From contig JAKSPX010000062.1 of NCBI GenBank assembly GCA_024404415.1, forward strand, positions 1 to 7,776: DNA of 7,776 bases, written 5' to 3'. Positions 1 through 6,456 of this stretch are shown here, one piece after another. Numbering within the stretch: position 1 is the first letter of the stretch; every line of letters begins with the position of its first letter. This DNA comes from Clostridia bacterium (GTDB lineage Bacteria > Bacillota > Clostridia > Oscillospirales > QAMX01). Below the pieces are notes generated by a model. That model saw nothing but the letters and a program-made list of their open reading frames with translations, was not told the origin of the DNA and searched no databases. The translations under genes were made by a program, and so were the position numbers.

Positions 1-644
1 TTCGATGACCTTGGCGGCCTCGGCAACCTTGATGCTCTCGGCGCGGTGAACACCGGCGTCCACGACCAGTTCATAGACCTTGGCCACGCAGTCAAGCGTC
101 TCCTCGTCCATGCCGGAGACGATCTTTTTGATGGTTTCAAGGCGATGGACTTTATCGCCGGGGTTGATACGCTCGGGCGAGTAACCGATCTTGAAATCCT
201 CGCCGCATTTGAGGCCGGATTCCTTTTCAAGGATCGGCACGCAGACGTCCTCGGTCACGCCGGGATAAACGGTGGATTCAAACACCACGATGGAGCCTTT
301 GGTGAGGTTGCGGCCGAGGATGCGGCTCGCGCCCTCGACAGGCGTGAGGTCGGGCGTATGGTCGTCGTTGACCGGTGTCGGCACCGCGACGATTTCGCTT
401 CGCGGAGCTTGGTTTCATCCGCCGTGAAGTCGACGGTGGTCTTCTTAATGGCTTCGTCGCCGTCCTCTCTTGTCGGGTCGACGCCGGACTTATAGAGTTC
501 GATCTTCGCCGCGTTGAGGTCAAAACCGACAACGTCGACCTTTTTAGCAAACGCCACGGCGATGGGCATGCCGACGTAACCGAGCCCCACCAGCGAGAGC
601 TTTTCTTCTTTGTTGACTAATTTTTCGTAAAGATTCTTGAACAT
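1..644 (-). pseudogene. UDP-sugar 6-dehydrogenase (WbpA/WbpO/TviB-like), frameshifted and partial
   Basis: NAD-dependent nucleotide-sugar dehydrogenase that would oxidise C6 of a UDP-HexNAc/UDP-hexose to the uronic acid for surface glycan synthesis in the cytoplasm. The N-terminal part shows the Rossmann motif VGLGYVGMPIA. It runs in one frame down to about 394 and then breaks. From 393 down to position 1 the adjacent frame is open and reads IVAVPTPVNDDHTPDL, VFESTVYPGVTED, IGYSPERINPGDKVHRLE and finally IKVAEAAKVIE, all landmarks of the family. The catalytic Cys and C-terminal UDP-binding domain lie beyond the window edge. Bases 394-395 are left between the two frames, so one base (or one plus whole codons) is missing. 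The family normally has about two further residues here, which would make seven missing bases. Start chosen: ATG at 642-644, because AAGGA (652-656) is 7 bases upstream of it but only 1 base from the ATG at 648-650. It follows the GT4 gene by 15 bases, last in the visible operon. Family call is firm; substrate is not determined. Confidence 0.88.
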
Positions 645-659
645 GGTCATTTCCTTCTT

Positions 660-1796
660 TTATTTGGTCAGTTCCCTGATTTTTTTTAGATATGCGTCGA
701 TAACGACGGTGCGGGAGAAATTCGCTTTGATGTAGTCTCTCCCCTTCTCGCCCATTTCCCGGCGCGATTCATTGGGAAGCGCAAGGAAGCGTTCGATGGC
801 GGCAGTGAGCTCATCGACCTTTCCGCCCGGGTAGATATACCCGCTCTCGCCGTCCCTGACCGTCTCCCGGCAGCCGGGGTTATCGGTGGTGATAATGGGT
901 CTTCCCGAGGAGGCGGACTCCAAAAGGACATTGCTCATCCCCTCGCCATAGGTGGAGGGGTGGATGGTGGCGTGGGAGCGCGCAAGGTAGGGTCGGACGT
1001 CCTTCTGACTGCCGCGGTAATAGACGACGCCCTCTTCTTCAAGCGCCTTCAGGTCGGCTTCGTAATGGGCCTCGGTCGGCTCGATGAAGCCAAGCATGTT
1101 GAATTCCGTCGCCGGATAAGCCTTTCGGATGCGCTTGGCGGCCTCGATATAATCGTCCACACCCTTGTCGTGGAGGATCCTGCCGACGTAGTTGAAGACG
1201 ACCTTTTCACCCGTTTTACCGTCTCCGCCCGTTGGATAGGGTTGAAGAGGGTATCTTTCGGTGTTCACGCCCGAGCCGGGGATGAGGTGATACTCCCCTT
1301 TCACCATGCCCATCTCCTGCGCGAGGCGCATATTGGTCTCGTTTTGGAACATCAGGCAGGCCGAACGGCGGTAGGCCGCGCGGAAAAGCGCCATGATAAG
1401 CGCCTTTTTGACCTTTCCTTCATTCTGCACGCTCCCGAAGCCGGTCAGGTTGTTGATGACCGGGATACCGAGGACGTGGGAGGCAAGGCTGGCGTAGACA
1501 TTGGGCTTGGCCGTGTAGGTGAGCACCACGGTGGGGCGGTACTTTCTGAAGACGCGGTAATGATGCAAAAGCAGCTTGCCGTCGTTTAGGATGTTGGTGC
1601 CGCGCCGGTCGATGAAAGGATCATCATAGATGAAGGGAATATCCTTCATCAACTCGAATTTTTCGCCGTAGGGGCAGGAGATCAAAACCTCGTAGCCCTC
1701 CGCAATCAGGGCCTCAATGACCTCCTTGCGGAAGCAGTAAATATCGTCGTCGTTATTGGTCAAAAGGGCGATCAGTTTCTTGTTTATTGCGGTCAT
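660..1796 (-). CDS. GT4-family glycosyltransferase (PglA/CapM-like)
   Basis: Retaining GT-B glycosyltransferase, 378 residues, the usual length for the family. It probably adds the second sugar to the lipid-linked glycan begun by the neighbouring PglC-like enzyme, at the cytoplasmic face of the membrane. The N-terminal acceptor domain (about 1-190) opens with a beta strand (KLIALLTNNDDD) and carries TYTAKPNVYASLA and NNLTGFGSV. The donor domain (about 198-360) has GRILHDKG at 205-212, with the usual phosphate-contacting Arg206 and Lys211, and the E-x7-E motif EGMSNVLLE at 285-293. No signal peptide or transmembrane helix is seen, as expected for a peripheral enzyme. The start ATG shares an ATGA with the stop of the upstream sugar-transferase gene (4-base overlap), so translation is likely coupled; no strong ribosome binding site is present. 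N,N'-diacetylbacillosaminyl-PP-undecaprenol alpha-1,3-GalNAc transferase (PglA) is the closest named role, but donor and acceptor are inferred only from context. Confidence 0.93.
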   Translation of the reverse strand: MTAINKKLIALLTNNDDDIYCFRKEVIEALIAEGYEVLISCPYGEKFELMKDIPFIYDDPFIDRRGTNILNDGKLLLHHYRVFRKYRPTVVLTYTAKPNVYASLASHVLGIPVINNLTGFGSVQNEGKVKKALIMALFRAAYRRSACLMFQNETNMRLAQEMGMVKGEYHLIPGSGVNTERYPLQPYPTGGDGKTGEKVVFNYVGRILHDKGVDDYIEAAKRIRKAYPATEFNMLGFIEPTEAHYEADLKALEEEGVVYYRGSQKDVRPYLARSHATIHPSTYGEGMSNVLLESASSGRPIITTDNPGCRETVRDGESGYIYPGGKVDELTAAIERFLALPNESRREMGEKGRDYIKANFSRTVVIDAYLKKIRELTK

Positions 1797-2527
1797 ATAA
1801 CTTCAGCTTTCATAGGTTCTTCCGCCTTATCCGCGTAATCCTTGCCGAGGACGGCGAGGATCGTTCGCAGCATGGTGCTGATCTCGCCGAAAAAGCGGAA
1901 ATTCCGGACGGATTCCAGATTGTAGACCATTTTGCGCGGAAGGATCTCTTCCACGTAGATCCTGTCGACGTCTTCGACGTCCTTTAGGAGCTTCGCCTCA
2001 CCCTTGAAACGGATGCTGGCCTCCGAGGTGATGCCTGCGGGCAGAAGGAGGGTGGCCATCATTTCATCCGTGTATTTCCCAACATATTTCGGGACCTCCG
2101 GGCGGGTACCGACGAAGGACATATCGCCCTTTAATACGTCAAGGAGCTGCGGGAGCTCATCCAGACGGTTTTTGCGGAGCTTTGCGCCGATCTTTGTGAT
2201 GCGGCTGTCGCTGCTGACGGTGATCTCGGAGCCGATGCGGTCGGCATTTTTGACCATGGTGCGGAATTTATGTATGCGGAACGTCCTGCCGTAGGTCGTG
2301 ACGCGCTCCTGCCTGTAAAAGACGCCGCCCGGCGAATCAAAGGCGATGAGAAGGGCGATGACCACCATGGGGATGAAGAGAAGCACCTGAAGCACCAGAG
2401 CCGCGAGAAAATCGAAGATCCGCTTGAGGATCAGCTCCGCGCGGCGGGAGGCGAGAATGGAATAGTATTCCTTCACCGCGTCCGTCTGCATATTTTCCGG
2501 GAGTTCCTCCCACTTCTTCCAAACCAT
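1793..2527 (-). CDS. Undecaprenyl-phosphate sugar phosphotransferase (PglC-like)
   Basis: Small monotopic phosphoglycosyl transferase (bacterial sugar transferase family), 244 residues. It moves a sugar-1-phosphate from a UDP-sugar to undecaprenyl phosphate, the first membrane step of glycan assembly. One hydrophobic stretch at about 39-63 with an internal proline (IP, 52-53) fits the re-entrant membrane helix of PglC. After it come SPGGVFYRQERVT (65-77), HKFRTM (86-91), the catalytic Asp-Glu pair in RLDELPQ (D123, E124), KGDMSFVGTRPE (133-144) and LLPAGITSEASIRFKGEA. The extra N-terminal stretch with KKWEELPE and the C-terminal extension are typical of the clostridial clade. There is no N-terminal CoA-binding-like domain, so it is not a full-length WcaJ/polyprenyl type. 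The start is supported by that conserved N terminus rather than by a good ribosome binding site; none is clear. It lies 24 bases after the aminotransferase stop and overlaps the GT4 gene by 4 bases. The sugar transferred is not visible; an amino sugar is suggested by the upstream gene. Confidence 0.95.
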   Translation of the reverse strand: MVWKKWEELPENMQTDAVKEYYSILASRRAELILKRIFDFLAALVLQVLLFIPMVVIALLIAFDSPGGVFYRQERVTTYGRTFRIHKFRTMVKNADRIGSEITVSSDSRITKIGAKLRKNRLDELPQLLDVLKGDMSFVGTRPEVPKYVGKYTDEMMATLLLPAGITSEASIRFKGEAKLLKDVEDVDRIYVEEILPRKMVYNLESVRNFRFFGEISTMLRTILAVLGKDYADKAEEPMKAEVI

Positions 2528-2551
2528 GGCTCTATGTGTCCGAATTTTGCT

Positions 2552-3796
2552 TTATTTGAGGTAAGGCTTTACTGCCTCGGTGTAATTCCTGATGATGTAC
2601 TCCACGTCCTCGTCCGAGAGGAGAGTGTGTAGGGGAAGCGTGATGCAATTGGCATATCTTTCATACGCATTCGGGTAATCCCGGATATCAAACCCGAGGT
2701 TTTTATACGCCGTGTGCATCGGAAGCGGCTTATAGTGGACGTTGGCCGCAACGCCTCTCTCGGCGAGGGTGCGGATGATGTCGTTCCGTTCCTCCGGCGT
2801 GATGCCCGGAACGCGGGTGATGTATAAATGCCCCGAGGAGGTGTGATCCTCCGTGTAGTGCGGCAAAGTTTCGATTCCGAGCGGCTTGAAGGCTTTGTCA
2901 TAACGTGCGATGATCTGCCGCCGCCTTTCAAGCATGCCGGGATAGCGTTCAAGCTGGGCAAGCCCCATGGCCGCCATGATGTCGGTCATGTTACATTTAT
3001 ACCACGGCCCGACGATGTCGTATTCCCACGCGCCGATGACCGTTTTGGCCAGCGCATCCTTGGACTGTCCGTGCAGCGAATAAAGCTGGAACTGGCGGTA
3101 GATCTCCTCGTCGTCGATGCCATCCGGGGCGACCCACGCGGAAGCGCCGCCCTCCGCCGTCGTGAAATTCTTGACGGCATGGAAGGAAAAGTTAGTGAAA
3201 TCGGCAATCCTGCCGACCTTTTTCCCCTTGTATTCCGCACCAAGGGCGTGTGCCGCGTCGGCGATGACGGCGATCCTGCCGAGCGCTCTCTGGAATCTCC
3301 CGGCGAGATCATCCTTCTCCGACGGCCTGAAAAGGTGCTTTTTTTCTTTAACGATCTTGAAAATGCGGTCGTAATCGCAGGGGATGCCCGCAATATCCAC
3401 CGGGATGACCGCCTTGGTGCGTTCGTTGATGGCTTCGGCCAGAGCGTCGTAATCCATCTCCAGCGAGTCCTTCGTGCAGTCGATCATGACGATCTTTGCC
3501 CCGACGTGGTCGACCACCGACGCCGTTGCGGTATAGGTGTAGGCGGGAACAATGACCTCGTCGCCCTCGCCGATGCCCAGAAGGCGAAGGGTAAGCTCTC
3601 CCGCCGCCGTCTGACTGTTGAGGCAGACAAGGCGATCGACGCCGACATACGCGGCGAGAAGTTTTTCCAGCTTTTTGGTCTTGGGACCTGTGGTGATCCA
3701 GCCCGAGCGGAGCGTATCCACGACCTCGGCGATCTCCTGCTCCGATATATCCGGCGGGCTGAAGGAAATGACCCGTTTTTCTTCGTTTTCGTTCAT
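2552..3796 (-). CDS. DegT/DnrJ/EryC1/StrS sugar aminotransferase
   Basis: PLP-dependent aminotransferase that converts a nucleotide-linked keto sugar into an amino sugar, for example a UDP-4-keto-6-deoxy-HexNAc as PglE does; soluble. Numbering from the ATG at 3794-3796 gives 414 residues. Visible are SGWITTGP (31-38), PAYTYTATASVV (84-95), VDIAGIPCDYDRI (133-145), IADAAHALGAEYKGKKVG (178-195, with the PLP-contacting Asp180), SFHAVKNFTTAEGG with the Schiff-base Lys209, and YKCNMTDIMAAMGLAQLE. An insertion of about 20 residues (KKHLFRPSEKDDLAGRF, around 152-168) sits before the Asp motif; I recall similar ones in clostridial relatives. Start choice: an upstream in-frame ATG at 3877 would add 27 basic, low-complexity residues and sits almost on the predicted transcript start. 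The ATG at 3796 has AGAGGA (3803-3808) 6 bases away and begins the homologous region. First gene of the operon, behind a strong promoter. Family is sure, exact substrate inferred. Confidence 0.95.
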   Translation of the reverse strand: MNENEEKRVISFSPPDISEQEIAEVVDTLRSGWITTGPKTKKLEKLLAAYVGVDRLVCLNSQTAAGELTLRLLGIGEGDEVIVPAYTYTATASVVDHVGAKIVMIDCTKDSLEMDYDALAEAINERTKAVIPVDIAGIPCDYDRIFKIVKEKKHLFRPSEKDDLAGRFQRALGRIAVIADAAHALGAEYKGKKVGRIADFTNFSFHAVKNFTTAEGGASAWVAPDGIDDEEIYRQFQLYSLHGQSKDALAKTVIGAWEYDIVGPWYKCNMTDIMAAMGLAQLERYPGMLERRRQIIARYDKAFKPLGIETLPHYTEDHTSSGHLYITRVPGITPEERNDIIRTLAERGVAANVHYKPLPMHTAYKNLGFDIRDYPNAYERYANCITLPLHTLLSDEDVEYIIRNYTEAVKPYLK

Positions 3797-3884
3797 TTTG
3801 TTTCCTCTTTCGGCGGACTTTTGCCCCGTTTTTCCCCTGCGGCGCGTCCGCTTTCTCAAAGGCACATAATGCCACACTTATATT
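3797..3884 (-). promoter_or_regulatory. Leader of the glycan operon with two inverted repeats
   Basis: Expected untranslated leader of about 88 bases between the predicted transcript start and the aminotransferase ATG. On the transcribed strand it holds GGCA-TTATG-TGCC (3861-3873, a small hairpin near the 5' end) and a 6-base GC-rich pair GCGGAC/GTCCGC (arms 3846-3851 and 3813-3818) enclosing 27 bases. The second stem closes just before the ribosome binding site AGAGGA at 3803-3808. No U-run follows either stem, so they are not intrinsic terminators, and I recognise no riboswitch consensus. The structures may only reflect GC-rich sequence. Confidence 0.3.
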
Positions 3885-3890
3885 CTTGTT

Positions 3891-3919
3891 ATTGTACCAC
3901 ATTCCACGCATAATTGCAA
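3891..3919 (-). promoter_or_regulatory. Sigma-A promoter with extended -10 for the glycan operon
   Basis: On the minus strand a -35 box TTGCAA (3914-3919) and a -10 box TACAAT (3891-3896) are separated by exactly 17 bases, and TGG directly before the -10 gives the extended -10 form TGnTACAAT. This lies about 95 bases upstream of the aminotransferase ATG, in the only long gap of the window. Transcription should begin near 3884. The match to the vegetative consensus is good enough to predict steady expression without an activator. Confidence 0.75.
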
Positions 3920-3951
3920 TCTCAAAAAGACCTTTTCCTCGCCTCTATATC

Positions 3952-3964
3952 CGGAAATTTTCCG
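3952..3964. promoter_or_regulatory. Perfect short palindrome upstream of the promoter
   Basis: CGGAAA-T-TTTCCG, 6-base arms around one base, lies about 33 bases upstream of the -35 box TTGCAA. Position and symmetry would suit an activator or a weak operator site for a dimeric regulator. A single short palindrome of this kind can arise by chance, no regulator gene is nearby, and I do not recognise the motif. Confidence 0.2.
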
Positions 3965-3982
3965 CATTCTCCACAAGGAGCA

Positions 3983-4006
3983 AAGCGGAGGCACATGCCT
4001 CCGCTT
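3983..4006 (-). terminator. Hairpin terminator after the 598-residue gene
   Basis: A perfect 10-base stem (AAGCGGAGGC paired with GCCTCCGCTT) around a 4-base loop lies 14 bases after the stop codon of the 598-residue gene. On the minus-strand transcript it is followed by TGCTCCTTGT, so the U-tract proper is weak, though the stem itself ends in CTT. It separates the right-hand transcription unit from the promoter of the glycan operon, which is where a terminator is expected. The stem is symmetric, so it would also fold on the plus strand, where no gene precedes it. Confidence 0.65.
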
Positions 4007-4020
4007 GATTTCGTGTTGGT

Positions 4021-5817
4021 TTATGTCTTGCTTATGAATTTATCGCGGTACTCCTCTCCGTCGAGGAAGGCTTTTCCGTTCCAGTTTCTTGTCGGAAGCG
4101 GCGATGCGGGCGCGTGGACGGCGAGGATATGTTCCCCGTCGTCGACCGAGGCCATGATGCTCCCCTTCTCAAGCGCAAGCTCTGCCTTTTGCGGCGTTAC
4201 GCCGTCCATTGAGAAGAAGAACGCGACAAAAGCGTTTCCGACCTCCCCGAGATCGATCTCGCGCTCGTCGCCCTCGTAAAAGACGACGTCAAGGTAGCGG
4301 CGGGTCTCATCACCGACGAATCGCCGGTGCAGGTCGGGCTTGCTTTCGATGATGACCTGCTCCTCCCCGCTCTCACGGGTCGAAAAGGCACACTTTCTCC
4401 CCTCAAACTCTGCGCCGAGTAACTTCACGCAGAGGGTCATATCCCCATCGCGGAACTCCGCGGTGTCACCCGCAATATTCCACTTTCCTTCGGTCTCGCC
4501 GCCGATTTCGATGCGGACACGAAGGTCGTAGCCGCGGATGGTGCGGTTTTTGATGAGGTCGAGATTGCAGTGCGTGTCGCCGCCGTTGTCGACCAGATCG
4601 GCGGTGACAAGCGCGTGGCCGCCACTCTGGGCGGTGGTGAACATGCCGGAGGAGAAATCATAGAGGTCGTGGAGGATGGTGGCGCTCACAAAGCGCGTCT
4701 TCTCCCCGCCCCAGAAGCCGAGAAGGTTGCGGCGCTGGTTCCACGTGCTGGTGACCGCCCAGGAGGAAAGGACATACTCCTCCTCCATGTGCATGAAGGC
4801 CGTGTTGTCCGCCGGCGCATGGATATCCGGGCCGGTGGTGAGGCTCAGAACGTCGTCGTGCGGCGCGGAGGCGCGGAAGGCCCCGCGGAATTCCTCCGGG
4901 CAGCAAAGGTCGACATAGGCCCACGCGGGCTGATAAACAAAGGGCGAGGCCAGCTTCACCTCGTGCCCGAGCGCCTGTTCGAGGAAGGAAAGCGTGTTGT
5001 TGGCCGTGAGCCAGGTGTAGCTTCTGGCGTTCGGGCCGCACCACTGGCGGGTCGGGGCGTGGAAGTGGCTGCTCACCGTCTGCCACGCGTCGTGAAGCAT
5101 CTCCTCCGCCATCGCCTTTACCTCCGGGTCGCGGACGTTGGTTTTGATGCGGGTCAGATCCTCAATGGCGACCGCGGTGTAGGTGGCGCTGTTGTATTCG
5201 GCGAAGGCGCCGCCGTTTTCGCGGGTATAGTGCACGGATTTTTCAAAGCGGCGCTTGCCGTAGTCAAAAAGCCACGGCCAGTCAAGAAGCTGACCTGCGT
5301 GCAGGGTGACATAGGAGCCCATGATGGAGATGTTGGTGTAGTCGGGCGTCATGTTGCGGCGGTAGATGGAAAGGCAGGCGTGGCGGAGCGTGTCGGCAAG
5401 ATACATATAAAGCGCGTGGGAGATGCGGTCGGCATGGAATTCCAGCACCTGCAGGATCCCTTTGCCGCAGAAATCGGCCCAGTTCCAGTCCGGCGGGCTC
5501 ATTTTATCCAGCGGCTCCTCCATGTACCAGCTCCAGATGCCGTAGGTCTTGTTGGAGGGATCCTTGTCCTGTAAAGATGCGGCGTGCCAGAGAATTTCCT
5601 CGGCGCGCTTCAGGTCGGCCTCCTCCCCTGTTGCGAGCAGCGCCGCGGCGTATTCAAAGGCGGAACGGGTGCCGTGCACCGTGACGTTTGCGAGGGTGGT
5701 GTGATAATTGGCCCTTGCGAGATATTCTCTTGTGCCCTTCCACTCCTCATCGTAGAGCGCATGCTGTTTTTCCAGTGCCGCAAGGAACGCGGCGCGGTCT
5801 TCTTCGCGGATCTTCAT
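4021..5817 (-). CDS. Uncharacterised protein, probable alpha-toroid plus beta-sandwich (polysaccharide lyase/hydrolase-like)
   Basis: 598 residues, family not named with confidence. Residues about 1-290 are a series of amphipathic helices rich in Trp, Tyr and His, with DWNWADFCGKGILQVLEF (110-127), YTNISIMGSY (160-169), GGAFAEYNSATYTAVAIEDL (202-221) and QWCGPNARSYTWL (258-270). Such Asn/Tyr/His/Trp-rich loops between helix pairs resemble the (alpha/alpha)6 toroids of heparinase- and alginate-lyase-like enzymes. Residues about 340-598 are mostly beta strands, including WNQRRNLLGFWGGE (359-372) and LHDLYDFSSGMF (382-393), as in the C-terminal beta-sandwich of those enzymes. There is no signal peptide or membrane helix, so it should act in the cytoplasm, perhaps on imported oligosaccharides. 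Start: AGAGGA at 5825-5830 is 7 bases from the ATG and overlaps the previous stop codon, so translation is likely coupled. Last gene before the terminator. The enzyme class is inferred from pattern only; a non-catalytic role is possible. Confidence 0.85.
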   Translation of the reverse strand: MKIREEDRAAFLAALEKQHALYDEEWKGTREYLARANYHTTLANVTVHGTRSAFEYAAALLATGEEADLKRAEEILWHAASLQDKDPSNKTYGIWSWYMEEPLDKMSPPDWNWADFCGKGILQVLEFHADRISHALYMYLADTLRHACLSIYRRNMTPDYTNISIMGSYVTLHAGQLLDWPWLFDYGKRRFEKSVHYTRENGGAFAEYNSATYTAVAIEDLTRIKTNVRDPEVKAMAEEMLHDAWQTVSSHFHAPTRQWCGPNARSYTWLTANNTLSFLEQALGHEVKLASPFVYQPAWAYVDLCCPEEFRGAFRASAPHDDVLSLTTGPDIHAPADNTAFMHMEEEYVLSSWAVTSTWNQRRNLLGFWGGEKTRFVSATILHDLYDFSSGMFTTAQSGGHALVTADLVDNGGDTHCNLDLIKNRTIRGYDLRVRIEIGGETEGKWNIAGDTAEFRDGDMTLCVKLLGAEFEGRKCAFSTRESGEEQVIIESKPDLHRRFVGDETRRYLDVVFYEGDEREIDLGEVGNAFVAFFFSMDGVTPQKAELALEKGSIMASVDDGEHILAVHAPASPLPTRNWNGKAFLDGEEYRDKFISKT

Positions 5818-5829
5818 AACGTTTTCCTC

Positions 5830-6411
5830 TTATATCGCCCGGCGTTCTTTGAAATACATGCCCCAGCTCAGAAAGAGCTCCGGCAGATCGTAGACCGAGA
5901 GGCCGTTTGCTTCCACCACCGTGCTCTCGCCGGGGGATTCCTCGGTGAAGGTCTTCCACGCCGTCAGAAGCTCTTGGTTTTCCTTCACGCCCGCAAGCTC
6001 GAAGACGTGTGCGAGGCGGGCAAGGTCGGAGGAAAAGCCGGTCACGACATTGTATTTCCCGACCATGATCTCGTCATGCGACTGATGCCCGCCGAAGCCG
6101 AAGGAGCACATTCCGTCGTTGACCAGCATATCGGCGTAGCGCTCGATGATGGCCAGCGCCTCCATTTTGGAGCAGTTATCGATATAATAGACGTCGGTAT
6201 GGAGTTTCCCGGCCTCCTTTTCATCCTCCTCTTTCGTCGGGAGCTCGAGGATGAAATAAAGTGCCTCCGGGTGCTCCGCAATGAAGCGGCGGCAGAGCTC
6301 GGTCAGTTTGTCGGCGTTGACGTTGGACGTGATGCGGTCCGATTCGATCTTATACCCTTCGAAGAGTTTTTCAGGGAAGGGCACACGGGAGCCTTTGCGC
6401 AGTTTTAACAT
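5830..6411 (-). CDS. Hypothetical protein, 193 residues, linked to the 598-residue gene
   Basis: I do not recognise the family. The protein is acidic and soluble, without signal peptide, membrane helix or Cys/His metal cluster. Predicted strands and helices alternate: ALYFILELPTK (50-60), HTDVYYIDNCSKMEALAIIE (71-90), a helix up to LVNDG, then a Gly/Phe-rich turn FGFGGHQSHDEIMVGKYNVV (104-123), a helical part (128-156) and an aromatic C terminus (LFLSWGMYF). The most distinctive segment is FGFGG through KYNVV, which looks like a conserved core. A good ribosome binding site, AGGGGA (6419-6424), is 7 bases from the ATG. The stop codon is 12 bases from the next gene and forms part of its ribosome binding site, so the two are almost certainly co-translated. 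Codon use matches the neighbours. A small accessory or immunity-type protein is conceivable, but nothing in the sequence proves a function. Confidence 0.85.
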   Translation of the reverse strand: MLKLRKGSRVPFPEKLFEGYKIESDRITSNVNADKLTELCRRFIAEHPEALYFILELPTKEEDEKEAGKLHTDVYYIDNCSKMEALAIIERYADMLVNDGMCSFGFGGHQSHDEIMVGKYNVVTGFSSDLARLAHVFELAGVKENQELLTAWKTFTEESPGESTVVEANGLSVYDLPELFLSWGMYFKERRAI

Positions 6412-6431
6412 GATTTTATCCCCTTTTTGAT

Positions 6432-6450
6432 CCGCTCAAGGCGGTTTTTT
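6432..6450 (+). terminator. Terminator-like hairpin on the plus strand, no gene before it
   Basis: CCGC-TCAAG-GCGG followed by six T reads as a short intrinsic terminator on the plus strand. It sits in the 45-base gap between the acetyltransferase-VOC gene and the 193-residue gene. On the minus strand, where the genes are, the hairpin is preceded rather than followed by the homopolymer run, so it should not stop their transcription. No plus-strand gene is supported upstream; it could block antisense transcripts, or be chance. Confidence 0.25.
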
Positions 6451-6456
6451 GCGTTT

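Noticed and set aside
46..495. Plus-strand frame opposite the dehydrogenase
   Set aside because: It is a shadow made visible by the dehydrogenase codons; the minus-strand reading carries the VPTP, ESTVYPG and SPERINPG motifs.
2525..2554. Possible readthrough fusion of aminotransferase and sugar transferase, which are in the same frame with one stop codon between
   Set aside because: The stop is an ordinary TAA and both proteins are complete and of normal length. I saw no recoding signal, so the shared frame is most likely chance (one in three).
3794..3877. Upstream start of the aminotransferase at 3877
   Set aside because: The added 27 residues are a basic, non-conserved stretch. The start would lie within about 7 bases of the predicted transcript start with no ribosome binding site.
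2828..3913. Long plus-strand frame of 361 codons opposite the aminotransferase
   Set aside because: It is an antisense shadow in GC-rich sequence. The minus-strand product has clear family motifs, while this one is Arg/Asp/Val-rich without any domain.
4570..5574. Plus-strand frame of 334 codons opposite the 598-residue gene
   Set aside because: It is in mirror register with the real gene, has low-complexity Val/Gly/Arg content and no ribosome binding site or motif. The minus-strand reading has a good start and is operon-linked.
5584..6408. Plus-strand frame of 274 codons spanning the two unknown genes
   Set aside because: It covers the junction of two well-placed minus-strand genes, including their ribosome binding site, and shows no recognisable domain.
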